A stretch of DNA of 64,000 nucleotides from Sinorhizobium sp. A49 (GCF_002002725.1 NZ_MUNW01000064.1:1-64000), one strand, 5' to 3'; counted from the stretch's first letter, positions 37,328-47,796 are shown. The notes: generated by a model not told the origin, from the sequence alone. A program made the numbers and translations.

Positions 37328-38878
37328 TCAGTACCAGGCGTCCGCCATTCCGTCCTTGCGGCGAGAGACATAGTCGATCAAAGCATCGTCGATCGCCACA
37401 TCCAATGGCGGCGCTTCGTATTCGGCCAGCGTCTTCTTCCAGCTGCGGTTGGCCCGGACAGCCATGTCCGTGCCGCCCTCCTCCGTCCACTTCTCGAACG
37501 GCTCATTGTCGGAGAGGCCTGAATCCCAGAACGCGGTCTGATAATTGCGCATGGTGTGGTCGCAGCCGAGGAAGTGACTGCCCGGCCCGACCTGCAGGAA
37601 GGCATCCATGGCCAGCGTGTTGTCGTCGACGACGACACCGGCAAGATAGGAATGCAGCGCACCACAGAAATCCGTGTCCATGACGAACTTTTCATAGGAC
37701 ATCGCCAGCAACCCGTCGACGAAACCGGCCGAGTGCAGGATGAAGTTGGCCCCGCAATGCACCGCCGACAACATCGACATGACGCCTTCCTGCATCGCCT
37801 GTGCGTCCGGCAGCTTGGAATTGGAAAAGTTGCCGGCGCAGCGCAGCGGCAGGCCGAGGCGCCGCGCCAATTGGCCGATCACCATGCTGCCGATCGCCGG
37901 CTCCGGTGTGCCGAAGGTCGGTGATCCCGAGCGCAGCGACATCGACGACAGGAAGTTGCCGAAGATGACCGGTGCGCCCTCGCGCTCCAGCTGGGTCAGG
38001 GCGCAACCTGCCAGCGTCTCGGCATAGGACTGTGCGATCGCCCCTGCATTGGTGACCGGCCCCATGGCGCCGCCGAGGATGAAGGGCACTATGACCGCCG
38101 CCTGATTTGCCCGCGCATAGGCGCGCAGCGACTTCGTCATCGTGCCGTCCCAGACGAGCGGCGAATTGACGTTGACGTTGCCGAGGATGACGCAGTTGGC
38201 ATCGACGAAATCGCGACCGAAGAGAATGCGCGCCATTTCGATTGAGTCTTCGGCACGGTCTTCCGCCGTGATCGAGCCCATGAAGGCCCGGTCGGAATAT
38301 TTGATATGGCTGTAGACCATGTCCAGGTGGCGCTTGTTCACCGGCACATCGACCGGCTCGCAGATCGTGCCGCCGGAATGATGCAGCCACGGGCTCGACT
38401 GCGCCAGTTTGATCAGGTTGCGAAAATCCTCGATCGTGCCGTAGCGCCGGCCGTTGTCGAGATCGGTGACGAAGGGAGAGCCATAGGCCGGCGAGAACAC
38501 GACGTTGTTGCCGCCGATCTCGACACTGTGGGCGGGATTGCGGGCATGCTGGGTAAACTGGCGCGGCGCGGATCGCACGATTTCTTGCAGCATGCCCGGT
38601 TCGAACGTCACGCGACAGCCGTCGAGTCTTGCGCCTGCACGTTTCCAGTGATCGAGAACTGCCGGGTCGTCGCGAAACTCGATGCCGACTTCGGCAAGGA
38701 TACGGTCGGCGATCGCCTCGATCCGCAGCAGGTTCTCCTCGCTCAGGATATCGTAGGTCGGAATGTTGCGGATGATATAGGGCACGCCAAGGCCCTTGGC
38801 ACCGACACCGCCGCGCTGCGGCCTTGCCCCCCTTGTCCGTCTCGGCGCGTCACCCGCTGCCACCGCTGCCATTTCCAT
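37328..38878 (-). CDS. MttB-family (non-pyrrolysine) methyltransferase
   Basis: 516 residues of the trimethylamine methyltransferase fold: NVVFSPAYGSPFVTDLDNGR, HSGGTICEPVDVP, NSPLVWDGTMTKSLRAYA, FILGGAMGPVTNAGAIAQS and GSPTFGTPEPAIGSMVIG. There is no internal amber codon, so it is the non-pyrrolysine type, whose studied members move a methyl group from glycine betaine or other quaternary amines to a corrinoid protein. No corrinoid protein or second methyltransferase is in the window. It is divergent from a LysR gene and upstream of the flavoprotein. Confidence 0.9.
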   Translation of the reverse strand: MEMAAVAAGDAPRRTRGARPQRGGVGAKGLGVPYIIRNIPTYDILSEENLLRIEAIADRILAEVGIEFRDDPAVLDHWKRAGARLDGCRVTFEPGMLQEIVRSAPRQFTQHARNPAHSVEIGGNNVVFSPAYGSPFVTDLDNGRRYGTIEDFRNLIKLAQSSPWLHHSGGTICEPVDVPVNKRHLDMVYSHIKYSDRAFMGSITAEDRAEDSIEMARILFGRDFVDANCVILGNVNVNSPLVWDGTMTKSLRAYARANQAAVIVPFILGGAMGPVTNAGAIAQSYAETLAGCALTQLEREGAPVIFGNFLSSMSLRSGSPTFGTPEPAIGSMVIGQLARRLGLPLRCAGNFSNSKLPDAQAMQEGVMSMLSAVHCGANFILHSAGFVDGLLAMSYEKFVMDTDFCGALHSYLAGVVVDDNTLAMDAFLQVGPGSHFLGCDHTMRNYQTAFWDSGLSDNEPFEKWTEEGGTDMAVRANRSWKKTLAEYEAPPLDVAIDDALIDYVSRRKDGMADAWY

Positions 38879-38968
38879 CGCCGTTCTCCCATCATTTGAG
38901 ATGATGGTATTGACGAAAAATCACGTTGTAACGCTGGAAAAAATTGAGCCATGCGATAAGCCTAAGTT

Positions 38969-39901
38969 ATGGAAAATCTACGCCGCCTGCTCCCCTCGGC
39001 AGCCAGCCTCATCGTGTTCGAGGCCGCTGGCCGTCATCAAAACTTCACCCGCGCCGCCAACGAGCTCGGCATGACCCAGGCGGCCGTCTCCTACGCCATT
39101 CGCGGACTGGAGGAACAGCTGGGCGTTCCGCTCTTCCACCGCGTGCACCGCGCCGTCGAGTTGACGGAAGCGGGCGAGAAATTCCATGCCGACGTTTCCG
39201 TCGGCCTGTCGCGTATCCAGAAGTCCGCAGAAGACATCCGCTCCAAGGGGCGCGAGACCAACGTGACGCTTGCGGCCTCGACTGCCTTTGCCTCGATGTG
39301 GATGCTGCCGCGCCTCAATCGCATGCGCGAGGATCTGCCGGAGATCGATCTGAGGATCCAGACGAGCGTGCGCGATCTCGACCTCGACGAGGAGCCGATC
39401 CCGCTCGGTATCCGCGGCGGCGACCCGAGCCACTGGCCGCGCTACCACGCAGCCCTTCTGGCCGAGGAGGTCGTCAACGCGGTGGCGACGCCTGCCTATA
39501 TCGAGCAGCATGGGCTGCCGGGCACGCCGGCCGATCTGCTGCGCCACAACCTCATTCACCTGGAAGAACCGGTGCGGCGCGCCTGCGACTGGACCGAATG
39601 GTTTGCCAGCGCCGGCCTTGCCTATCCGCCGCAGGCCCGACGTCTCGCGATAAACGATTATGTTCTGGTGATCCAGGCGGTGCTGTCAGGTGAAGGCGTG
39701 GCGCTTGGCTGGGAACACCTGACCGATCCGCAGGTTCGCTCCGGCGCCCTGGTGCCGGTCGGCAGTCACGTGCTGAAGACGGGACTGGCCTTCTACGTCG
39801 TCTGGCCGCGCTCGCGCGAGCTGAACAACCAGGCGCGACGCGTGAGGGATTGGCTGTTGGCGGAAGGCACGCGAAACCGGGCGGAGAGCGCCAAGGACTG
39901 A
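38969..39901 (+). CDS. LysR-family regulator (GcvA-like)
   Basis: 310 residues. The N-terminal winged helix (SLIVFEAAGRHQNFTRAANE, TQAAVSYAIRGLEEQLG) and the substrate-binding domain with LGIRGGDPSHWPRY and AINDYVLVIQAVLSGEGVAL match the GcvA group. It faces mttB across 90 bp, which suggests it controls the mttB-flavoprotein unit. The ligand is unknown; a betaine or methylated proline is a reasonable guess. Confidence 0.92.
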   Translation: MENLRRLLPSAASLIVFEAAGRHQNFTRAANELGMTQAAVSYAIRGLEEQLGVPLFHRVHRAVELTEAGEKFHADVSVGLSRIQKSAEDIRSKGRETNVTLAASTAFASMWMLPRLNRMREDLPEIDLRIQTSVRDLDLDEEPIPLGIRGGDPSHWPRYHAALLAEEVVNAVATPAYIEQHGLPGTPADLLRHNLIHLEEPVRRACDWTEWFASAGLAYPPQARRLAINDYVLVIQAVLSGEGVALGWEHLTDPQVRSGALVPVGSHVLKTGLAFYVVWPRSRELNNQARRVRDWLLAEGTRNRAESAKD

Positions 39902-39922
39902 CGCCCAGATTGACGCGAGGAT

Positions 39923-41272
39923 CTAAAGCTGGGCTGCGACGCCGCGATAGCGGTCCGAGAGGTAGCGCATGGTGGCAACGGCATCAGCCGGCTTGCCGTA
40001 AAAGTAGCCCTGGCCCATGCCGCAGCCGAGCGCCTTCAGCTTCAAGGCTTCGGAAAAATCTTCGATACCTTCGGCGACGACCTGAAGCTCCAGACCTTCG
40101 CACATCGAGACGATCGCCTTGATGATATGTTCGGACGCCCGGTCGACCGAGATCCGCGACACGAAGGCCCGGTCAATCTTGACCTTGTCGAACGAGAAAT
40201 CGCGAAGGCGCCCGAGGCTCGACTGGCCTGTGCCAAAGTCGTCGAGGGAGACGCGAACGCCCGCCGCCCGCAGCTCGGTCACGATCTTCTGGGCGGTCTC
40301 AGCATCGGCCATAACGGCGGTTTCGGTGATCTCCAGTTCCAGCCGCCGCGGGTCCAGGCCGATCTGGTTGATGATCGTCAAAAGCCGTGAGCTGGTTGCC
40401 GGATCCATCAACTGCGCCGACGACAGGTTGAACGACAGGAACAGCTCCTTCGGCCAAGAGAGGGCCGCGTGGGCCGCCTTGCGCAACAGCGTCTCGGCCA
40501 GGGATTCGATGAAACCGCGCTCTTCCGCCAGAGGCACGAAGACGGCCGGCGAGACATAACCGAGATCGGCGTCGCACCATCTGGCCAAGGCTTCGAAGCC
40601 AACGACTGCGTCGTTGCGCAGGTCAACGATCGGCTGGAAATGCACATCGACCTCGTTGGCGATGATGGCATTGCGCAGAGCCTGCTCAAGCTGCGTCGCC
40701 CGCTTCATTTCCTGGGCGATTTCTTGGGAATAGACGGTGATCTGGCCGCGACCGCGGCGCTTGGAACGATAGAGGGCGGTGTCTGCGCTCTTCAGCAGGT
40801 CTTCGAACACTTCGCCGGCAAAGGGATAGACGGCAAAACCAAACGAGGCCGAGAGGCGGACGTTGCGATCACCGAGATCGAAGGGCGCCGACAGCACCTC
40901 CTTCAACATCTGGCCGACTTTCTCGGCTCCCTTGCGCTCGAAGACGAGCGGCAGGACGAAGGCGAACTCGTCATTTTCCGAGCGAATGATCGTTGCGCCC
41001 TCGGGCGCACAGGCTTGCAGCCGATGGGCGACCTGGCAGAGAATTTCGTCTCCGGCCCGCGGGCCGAACAGGTCGTTGATCGGCTTGAAACCATCGATAT
41101 TGGCAAGGCCGATCGTAAAGGGAGCAGGATCGCTGGCGCGCTCTTCAGCCAGGTCGCAAACGGTCTTGCGGAGTTGGCGCGCATTTCCAAGCCCGGTCAA
41201 CGGATCGACCGAGCTGGCGACAGCCGGTGGCTCCTTGCCGACGCGATGATATGGGGTTTCGCCTGACATCAT
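39923..41272 (-). CDS. EAL phosphodiesterase with degenerate GGDEF domain
   Basis: 449 residues from 41272. GGDEF domain at about 25-180 with SENDEF (98-103) in place of GGDEF, so cyclase activity is unlikely. EAL domain at about 195-445 keeps FEALARW, SFNLSSAQL, LELEITET, LDDFGTGQSSL, KIDRAF and VAEGIE, so c-di-GMP hydrolysis is expected. No sensor or membrane domain is visible. It lies downstream of the PAS/receiver gene on the same strand, a likely input partner. Confidence 0.92.
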   Translation of the reverse strand: MMSGETPYHRVGKEPPAVASSVDPLTGLGNARQLRKTVCDLAEERASDPAPFTIGLANIDGFKPINDLFGPRAGDEILCQVAHRLQACAPEGATIIRSENDEFAFVLPLVFERKGAEKVGQMLKEVLSAPFDLGDRNVRLSASFGFAVYPFAGEVFEDLLKSADTALYRSKRRGRGQITVYSQEIAQEMKRATQLEQALRNAIIANEVDVHFQPIVDLRNDAVVGFEALARWCDADLGYVSPAVFVPLAEERGFIESLAETLLRKAAHAALSWPKELFLSFNLSSAQLMDPATSSRLLTIINQIGLDPRRLELEITETAVMADAETAQKIVTELRAAGVRVSLDDFGTGQSSLGRLRDFSFDKVKIDRAFVSRISVDRASEHIIKAIVSMCEGLELQVVAEGIEDFSEALKLKALGCGMGQGYFYGKPADAVATMRYLSDRYRGVAAQL

Positions 41273-41537
41273 CGGCAAGTCGCCCAAGCAGAAGGTGGGC
41301 AGCGCGAGCAACCGACCACTTTACCTGACGCACCGCGCCTGCCTGCGGAGCGGAAATGCGCCTCCGGCAGGGTATGGGCTTGGACGGCTGTGGGGCTGCG
41401 ATGCATTGGGATGGGGCTCTACGCTCTTGGGCAATTCGATGCAGAAGATCGCAATCGGGAGTTAACAATCCGATATCGCGTCGCTCCAACATCTGCCATC
41501 GAGATCCCCAATTCTAGCGAGTTGACACGATTTTCGT

Positions 41538-43262
41538 TCAACCTGTCGTTCGTATGGCTTTTATCGGCATGAATTTGCGCAACACGGCCTCGATCATGTC
41601 CGGGCTGACTGGCTTCATGATGTGGTCGTCCATGCCCGATGCCTTGCATTGCTGCAGGTCGATATCGAGGGCCTGCGCGGTCACCGCGACGATCGGGGTT
41701 CTCTGCCCCTTGGTCTTTTCCGCAGTGCGAATGGCGACCGCCGCATCGAAACCGTTCATGACAGGCATGGACACGTCCATGAGAACCAGCGCCGGCTGTA
41801 GCTCGTGCCAGAGTTCGACCGCCTCACGCCCATTGACGGCGATGCGGTGCGAGACCCCCAGGCCTTCAAGGATCTGGGTGAAGACGAACTGATTGATCTG
41901 GTTGTCCTCGGCAACGAGGACATCGACCTGCGACACAGGCACGGTCGCGGCCACCTCGTCCTCAAACGACAGCGACCAGTCCGATTGCAACAGCGGCGAG
42001 GCTTGCGGGCGCTCGGCGCAAACGCGGAAAACCTCGGCAAGCACTGCGGCAGCGTCCTGATCAGCGTCGACCGTGAGGACCGGGCAGTTGCGCCAGGCCG
42101 TCGGGACATGCTGACCATCCGGAAGAGCGCCGTCGAGAAGCAGAACGTCGAGCTTCAGACCGGCGCTCTCGGACGCCATGCCGAAGGCAGTCAACTCGTC
42201 GAGGTTGCGCACAGCACACGCTTCCAGGCCCGAGCCGCGCAGGCGCGTTACCAGCCGGTCTTCCGTCAAACGATCGGCCGTCGCAAGCAGAACACGCAAG
42301 CCCCGCGCCGGGAGCGTCTCGATCATCGAGCCCGCCTCGACCAGCTGCTGCACGTTCAGCGCGCGAAAGGGATCATAGAAATTCTGAGCCGGCGCGAAAA
42401 TGCTGTAGTCGCTGATCTGAAGGCCGCCCGAGGCAGCAGAGCCGTCTTCAGAGCCATTGTACCAGCCGGCGATATCGGTCACGTCGTTCATGCAGGTCAC
42501 GACGAAATGGCGCCCGGGCATGCCGACGCGATACTTGCGGGTGAGAACCCAGAGATCGCTGCCATCGGCGCGCACGATATGTTCGGCTTCCGAATGCGGC
42601 TTGCCGGTTTCAAGCACGCGCCGATCGGACTGCTCGAACCGTTCGGCAAGGTCGCTTTCAACCAGATCCCAGGCCGAACGCCCGAGGATCGCGTCCTGGG
42701 AAAGATCGTGGATCAGGCAGAACGCCTTGTTGACGGCGATGTAGTTGAGGTTGCGATCCTTGACGCAGATCGGATTGGGCTGAGCGTCGAGAATTTCTTC
42801 CGTCAGTTCGACCCTTTCGAGATCCGTCTGCAGCTGCTCGTCGCGCTTCCTCTGATCGGAGACATCGGTAATCGACAGGATGCCGATACCGCTGGAGAGA
42901 CGCCGCTTGCGCATCGATACCCAGCGCGTGCGACCGGCCCTCTCGACATTCTCGTAGCGCTCGCGCCAATGCAGCGCCATGTGCTCGGCAATCCAATCTT
43001 CACGGTTCGTCCGGCGACGGCTGTTTTCGGGAACGGTGCCGGGGCGAACGCCGGTGTCGTAAACGGCGCCGAGGAAATCGCGCAGGCGCGTTCCGGGCAG
43101 CAGCATCTCGGATGGAACAGGGAAGTACTGCAGCATCGTGCGGCTGGCAAAGAGGATGGTGTCGTCCCGACCGCAGACAAGCATCGCAAAGCCGAGCGCA
43201 TCGCAGCTCGACTCGAGAATGATCCTGTTGATGTCCGCGCCGTTCGGCGCCCCATCGTTCAT
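41538..43262 (-). CDS. PAS-domain protein with C-terminal receiver, no kinase domain
   Basis: 574 residues from the ATG at 43262, which follows GAGGAC; an in-frame start at 43307 is possible. Two PAS regions (about 10-140 and 165-285, the second with NPICVKDRNLNYIAVNKAF) are followed by a receiver-like segment (LRVLLATADRLTEDRL, LLLDGALPDG), then a full receiver (about 443-565) with phospho-acceptor Asp496 in LVLMDVSMPVMNG and Lys550. No histidine kinase H-box or ATPase domain is seen, so a separate kinase must act on it. Confidence 0.85.
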   Translation of the reverse strand: MNDGAPNGADINRIILESSCDALGFAMLVCGRDDTILFASRTMLQYFPVPSEMLLPGTRLRDFLGAVYDTGVRPGTVPENSRRRTNREDWIAEHMALHWRERYENVERAGRTRWVSMRKRRLSSGIGILSITDVSDQRKRDEQLQTDLERVELTEEILDAQPNPICVKDRNLNYIAVNKAFCLIHDLSQDAILGRSAWDLVESDLAERFEQSDRRVLETGKPHSEAEHIVRADGSDLWVLTRKYRVGMPGRHFVVTCMNDVTDIAGWYNGSEDGSAASGGLQISDYSIFAPAQNFYDPFRALNVQQLVEAGSMIETLPARGLRVLLATADRLTEDRLVTRLRGSGLEACAVRNLDELTAFGMASESAGLKLDVLLLDGALPDGQHVPTAWRNCPVLTVDADQDAAAVLAEVFRVCAERPQASPLLQSDWSLSFEDEVAATVPVSQVDVLVAEDNQINQFVFTQILEGLGVSHRIAVNGREAVELWHELQPALVLMDVSMPVMNGFDAAVAIRTAEKTKGQRTPIVAVTAQALDIDLQQCKASGMDDHIMKPVSPDMIEAVLRKFMPIKAIRTTG

Positions 43263-43568
43263 TGCGCTGTCCTCACTCGCCCCTGCGGCGGTTTCATTTC
43301 GGGACATGCTGGGATTGCCTGGGAAGGCAGGCCTTCGAGCGGGGTGACACGACGTCCAGCAACGCCGCAGTGCTTCGAAGACAAAACCCGTGATCATTCA
43401 GGTTGTTGTGGAAAATCGCAGCAGAATGTTAAGGGGCAATTAAATCCTCGCCTCATTTTTGGGTGCACCAAGTGGTTGCACAACCAAAGCCCGGAGATCC
43501 GGGCAAGCGGACGGGGACAGACGTTTATTTTCGCTTCCGTTCCGCCACCGAATCCGGGAAAATAGGCG

Positions 43569-45377
43569 ATGGCCATCAAGCAGCTCTCCGAAACCCTCAT
43601 CAATCAGATCGCCGCCGGCGAAGTCATCGAACGTCCGGCCAGTGCCGCCAAGGAGCTGATCGAGAACGCGCTCGACGCCGGTGCGACCAGGATCGAGATC
43701 GCCACGGCCGGCGGCGGCAAGACGTTGCTGCGCGTGACCGACAACGGCGCCGGCATGCGGCCTGAAGATCTGGAGCTGGCGGTCAAGCGGCACTGCACGT
43801 CGAAGCTCGACGACAACCTGTTCGATATCCGCACGCTCGGCTTTCGCGGCGAGGCCCTGCCCTCGATCGGATCGGTCTCCCGGCTTTCGATCACCACCAG
43901 AACGGCCGGTGCGGCCGAGGGCGCCGTCATCAGCATCGCCGGCGGCAGAACGGATCCCGTCCGCCCGTCGCCTGCCAATACCGGCACGGTCGTCGAAGTC
44001 CGCGACCTGTTCTTTGCGACCCCTGCCCGGCTCAAGTTCATGAAGTCGGAAAAGGCCGAGGCATCGGCGATCTCGGACGTCGTGCGACGCATGGCGATCG
44101 CCTTTCCGAAGGTGCGCTTCGTGCTGTCCGGGTCGGATCGAACGACGCTGGAGTTTCCGGCAACCGGCGACGACCGGCTGGCGCGCATGGCGCAGGTGCT
44201 CGGCAAGGACTTTCGCGACAACGCCATCGAGATCGACGCCGAGCGCGAGGACATAAAGCTGACCGGCTTTACAGGCGTGCCGACCTACAACCGCGGCAAC
44301 TCGCTGCAGCAATATGTCTTCGTCAACGGGCGCCCGGTCCAGGACAAGCAACTGCTGTCCGCCATTCGCGCGGCCTATTCCGAAACGATCCCGCATGGCC
44401 GCTATCCCGTGGCGGTGCTGTCGATCACGCTTGACCCTGCCCTCGTCGACGTCAACGTTCATCCGGCAAAATCAGATGTCCGCTTCCGCGATCCCGGCCT
44501 CATCCGCGGGCTGATCATCGGCGCGATCCGCCAGGCTCTGGCGCGCGAGGGCGACCGGGCGTCGACGACGGGCGCAAGCGGAATGATGCAAGCGTTCCGC
44601 TCCGGGCAGTACCGGCCGCAGCAGCCCTGGAGCGCGGAGACCTCTCCCTCCCGGCCAACGCATTTCGATACCATGCTTCGCGGTCTGTCTGAGACGCCAC
44701 AGGCAAGCTTCGCCGCGTTCTCGGCACCGTCGGCCCGTACGGCATCGCCGTTGCCTGAACCGGAGCGGACGGTCGCGGAAATGCCGGCGCCGCAATCGTT
44801 TCCGCTCGGCGCCGTGCGCGCCCAGCTTCACGAAAACTACATCGTCGCACAGACGCAAGACGGCCTCGTCATCGTCGACCAGCATGCCGCGCACGAACGT
44901 CTCGTGTTCGAAACCATGCGAACGGCGCTGCACGCAAAGCCCGTTGCCGCCCAGTCGTTGCTGATCCCGGAAATCGTCGATCTTTCGGAAGACGATTGCG
45001 ACCGGCTGATGACGCATGCCGACGAACTGGGCCGCCTCGGTCTCGGCATCGAGCGCTTCGGTCCCGGTGCTATCGCGGTCAGAGAAACGCCGGCAATGCT
45101 GGGCGAGATGGATGCGACTGGCCTCGTGCGCCAGCTCGCCGACGAGATCGCCGAATGGGACACGGCGAGCGGGCTTTCAAGCCGTCTTGAATATCTCGCC
45201 GCAACGATGGCCTGCCATGGCTCGGTCCGCTCCGGCCGCCGCATGCGCACCGAGGAAATGAACGCGCTGTTGCGCCAGATGGAAGCAACGCCCGGCTCCG
45301 GCCAGTGCAATCACGGCAGACCGACCTATATCGAACTGAAGCTCTCCGACATCGAGAGGCTGTTCGGCCGGAGCTGA
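43569..45377 (+). CDS. mutL: DNA mismatch repair protein MutL
   Basis: 602 residues. The GHKL ATPase ([38 protein letters not shown]) is at the N-terminus. The C-terminus carries the endonuclease motif [12 protein letters not shown] (437-448), an exact DQHA-x2-E-x4-E, plus [12 protein letters not shown] and [12 protein letters not shown]. It is therefore a nicking MutL, as expected where MutH and Dam are absent. The two parts are joined by a Ser/Pro-rich linker. Confidence 0.97.
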   Translation: MAIKQLSETLINQIAAGEVIERPASAAKELIENALDAGATRIEIATAGGGKTLLRVTDNGAGMRPEDLELAVKRHCTSKLDDNLFDIRTLGFRGEALPSIGSVSRLSITTRTAGAAEGAVISIAGGRTDPVRPSPANTGTVVEVRDLFFATPARLKFMKSEKAEASAISDVVRRMAIAFPKVRFVLSGSDRTTLEFPATGDDRLARMAQVLGKDFRDNAIEIDAEREDIKLTGFTGVPTYNRGNSLQQYVFVNGRPVQDKQLLSAIRAAYSETIPHGRYPVAVLSITLDPALVDVNVHPAKSDVRFRDPGLIRGLIIGAIRQALAREGDRASTTGASGMMQAFRSGQYRPQQPWSAETSPSRPTHFDTMLRGLSETPQASFAAFSAPSARTASPLPEPERTVAEMPAPQSFPLGAVRAQLHENYIVAQTQDGLVIVDQHAAHERLVFETMRTALHAKPVAAQSLLIPEIVDLSEDDCDRLMTHADELGRLGLGIERFGPGAIAVRETPAMLGEMDATGLVRQLADEIAEWDTASGLSSRLEYLAATMACHGSVRSGRRMRTEEMNALLRQMEATPGSGQCNHGRPTYIELKLSDIERLFGRS

Positions 45378-45471
45378 CCCCGGAGGATCGGGAAGGCGAA
45401 ATGCGCTGGCATTTTGCCGAACGCCGGGCTAGATCAGAGACCAGACCAAGAAGACGGAATGGGCATAGACG

Positions 45472-45705
45472 ATGATGAACCGGTTTGAAGGAAGCGCCTC
45501 GCGCGAAGCGAAGATCCGTTATCTTGACGGTGACTTCCAGATCGTTCTTGCCGGCTCGCATGTGATCTGCGCGATGACGGGCAAGACCATTCCGGTCGAC
45601 GAACTGCGCTACTGGAGCGTCGCACGCCAGGAGCCCTACATCGATGCGGAAGCATCGCTCGAAGCCGAGAAGCGCGCCGGCGCCCTGCCGAACCAGCGCC
45701 GCTGA
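45472..45705 (+). CDS. DUF2093 domain protein
   Basis: 77 residues: MMNRFEGSASREAKIRYLDG, then FQIVLAGSHVICAMTGKTIP and ELRYWSVARQEPYIDAEAS. This fits DUF2093, a small alphaproteobacterial family often found between mutL and lpxK. Function unknown. Two consecutive ATG codons leave a one-residue doubt at the start. Confidence 0.88.
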   Translation: MMNRFEGSASREAKIRYLDGDFQIVLAGSHVICAMTGKTIPVDELRYWSVARQEPYIDAEASLEAEKRAGALPNQRR

Positions 45706-45901
45706 GACTTCGCCGGAAAAAGCTAAAGCATCCCGCTTTCAAAGGCGCCAGGATCACAATGCTGGAGCGCCTCTGCTCCGTTCTTCTGAAGCCCCGGCGG
45801 GCGAGGCGACTTTCCATCTGGACATGCGTATCACGCAGGCGATCGAGCGTTGCCGCAACTCTCTGGTCAAGGCGAAGTTGCCTTTTGCCTCTGTCCCCAG
45901 C

Positions 45902-46942
45902 TTACTTCCGCTCCGCTTCCCGCAGCTTTCGGGCGCGCGCCGCCGACAGCGCTGATGTGACGATCTTTGCCGGTGCCGTCGGATCGTCGAAGCGCACGTC
46001 GATTTCAATCACCCGGCTCGCCGCCGCCAGCTCCGCCGCCCGGCCGTGACCCGGCTCAAGACGAACCATATCCTTGGCGGTCGTCACGAGAATGCAGCCA
46101 AGTGCTGCGGCACGGTCGAGAAGATCCGACATCTCGTCCTCCGAGAAATGATGATGGTCGGGGAAGCTGCGGGTTTCTTCGATGACGGCGCCGGTCTCGC
46201 GAACAGTGCGATAGAATTTTTCCGGATCGGCGATGCCAGCCCAGGCCAGCACCTTGACGCCGTTCAACGAGCCGTCGTCGAGCCGCACGACCTCCGCTTC
46301 GTAGATCTGCTTGCCCGCCCGCGCGGCGCGGCGGATCAAGGCGTCGGCCTCAGCACCATCGCCGATCTTCAACAGGGCCGTCGCGTGGCGCAGCTGGTTG
46401 GAGATCGGCGCGCGCACTGGCCCCGACGGCACGAGATAGCCGTTGCCGATGCCGCGACGGGAATCGATGACCAGCAGGGCAAAGTCGAAGGCGAGACGCG
46501 CGCTCTGGAAACCATCGTCCATGATGATGATGTCGACGCCTTCAGCCACCAGCCGGCGGGCCCCATCGACGCGACGACGGCATACGACCGTCAACGCCTC
46601 GCGCGCCAGCAATAACGGCTCGTCGCCAACGTCGCGTGCCCTGTGGTGCTCGGGTTCGACGACCGTCGTCACATCGAGGGAGCCGCCATAACCGCGACTG
46701 AGGAATCCGGGCTTCAGCCCCTTCGCCTTGACGGCGCGCGCAAGTGCGATCGCCGTCGGCGTCTTGCCGGCACCGCCGACCGTAAAGTTGCCGATGCAAA
46801 TGATCGGAACCGGCACGGAAGCGCGACGGGCGCGGTCCATGCGCAAGCCGGCAATACGTCCATAAATCCAGGAGAACGGCCACAAAGCCCGGGCACGCCA
46901 ATCCGCCTTGGTCCACCAGAACGGCGGCGCTTCCGATACCAT
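45902..46942 (-). CDS. lpxK: Tetraacyldisaccharide 4'-kinase
   Basis: Adds the 4'-phosphate of lipid A on the inner membrane. 346 residues with the Walker A loop [35 protein letters not shown] and the Walker B-like [11 protein letters not shown]. The N-terminus ([19 protein letters not shown]) is the amphipathic membrane anchor. The 162 bp upstream contain a perfect 17-bp hairpin (46966-46982, GTCCTTCC-G-GGAAGGAC). Confidence 0.95.
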   Translation of the reverse strand: MVSEAPPFWWTKADWRARALWPFSWIYGRIAGLRMDRARRASVPVPIICIGNFTVGGAGKTPTAIALARAVKAKGLKPGFLSRGYGGSLDVTTVVEPEHHRARDVGDEPLLLAREALTVVCRRRVDGARRLVAEGVDIIIMDDGFQSARLAFDFALLVIDSRRGIGNGYLVPSGPVRAPISNQLRHATALLKIGDGAEADALIRRAARAGKQIYEAEVVRLDDGSLNGVKVLAWAGIADPEKFYRTVRETGAVIEETRSFPDHHHFSEDEMSDLLDRAAALGCILVTTAKDMVRLEPGHGRAAELAAASRVIEIDVRFDDPTAPAKIVTSALSAARARKLREAERK

Positions 46943-47104
46943 AGTTCTTTCCGTAACCCCGTCTGGTCCTTCCGGGAAGGACGATGCACATCTTGTCTAT
47001 CGCTGCCAAAAAAACGGCGACGGCATTGTTGGCCGACAAAAAACGTCAGAACGCGGAAAAAGGCAAGCGGTACAAGACAATGGCGTGTCCGCCAGGGCTA
47101 GTGA

Positions 47105-47770
47105 TCAGCCCGGATCCCTGCCTTCCACAGAAAGGCCAGCGGCCTTCCAATCCGGAAAGCCGCTATCCAGCCGACGCACGGCAAAGCCTTTGCCTCGAAG
47201 GACCGTCACCGCATCGAACGACAGGGCACAGTAAGGTCCACGGCAATAGGCGACGATCTCCGCTCCCGCCGGCAACTCGGCGAGGCGGCGCTCAAGTTCG
47301 TCGATCGGAATATTGATCGCTCCGGGAAGATGGCCGGAGGCGAATTCGTCCTGCGGCCGCACGTCGAGCAGCGTGACGCTCCCCTCGCCCATCCGAAAGA
47401 GCAGCTCCTCGCGTGAAATCGCCTCAAGACGTTCCGGCCGATCCAAACGATTGGCAACCAGTTCGCGGATCTGGGCACGGTTATGCTCGGCATGTTGGCG
47501 CAGCGCCGAAAGCAGCCCGATCACCGGGCCTGTCCCCAGCCGATAGAGCACACGCTTGCCGTCCCGCCGGGTCTCAACGAAGCCGGCACGCCGCAATTGC
47601 TGCAGGTGCTGCGAGGCGTTGGCGATGCTGAGACCGGCGAGTTCGGCAAGGCGCTCCACCGAGCGCTCGCCCTGGGCGATGTGCTCGAGCAGCATCAGGC
47701 GTTGGGCGCTCGCGAGTGTGCGGGCGAGTTCGGCAAGCTCTTCGAAGATCTGAAGTTGAGGGTCGGCCAT
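47105..47770 (-). CDS. ArsR-family regulator fused to a rhodanese domain
   Basis: 221 residues from 47770. The winged helix (about 10-85, with AELAGLSIANASQHLQQLRR and FVETRRDGKRVLYRLG) is followed by a rhodanese domain (about 115-215) with LDVRPQDEFASGHLPGAIN and the active-site loop YCRGPYC, where Cys176 is the expected sulfur carrier and Cys181 a second thiol. The pairing suggests the repressor senses persulfide or a related sulfur species. It faces a DUF2938 gene, with a long palindrome between them. Confidence 0.92.
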   Translation of the reverse strand: MADPQLQIFEELAELARTLASAQRLMLLEHIAQGERSVERLAELAGLSIANASQHLQQLRRAGFVETRRDGKRVLYRLGTGPVIGLLSALRQHAEHNRAQIRELVANRLDRPERLEAISREELLFRMGEGSVTLLDVRPQDEFASGHLPGAINIPIDELERRLAELPAGAEIVAYCRGPYCALSFDAVTVLRGKGFAVRRLDSGFPDWKAAGLSVEGRDPG

Positions 47771-47796
47771 TGACAGAAGCCTAGCATTTCTCCATC

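Noticed and set aside
37328-38878. Possible pyrrolysine-containing MttB
   Set aside because: The frame is complete without an internal TAG, so it is the non-pyrrolysine type.
41805-43565. Plus-strand open frame of 586 codons antisense to the PAS/receiver gene
   Set aside because: No domain; receiver and PAS motifs are on the minus strand.
46984-47104. Lys-rich plus-strand open frame after lpxK
   Set aside because: Runs antisense into the ArsR-rhodanese gene and lacks a ribosome site.
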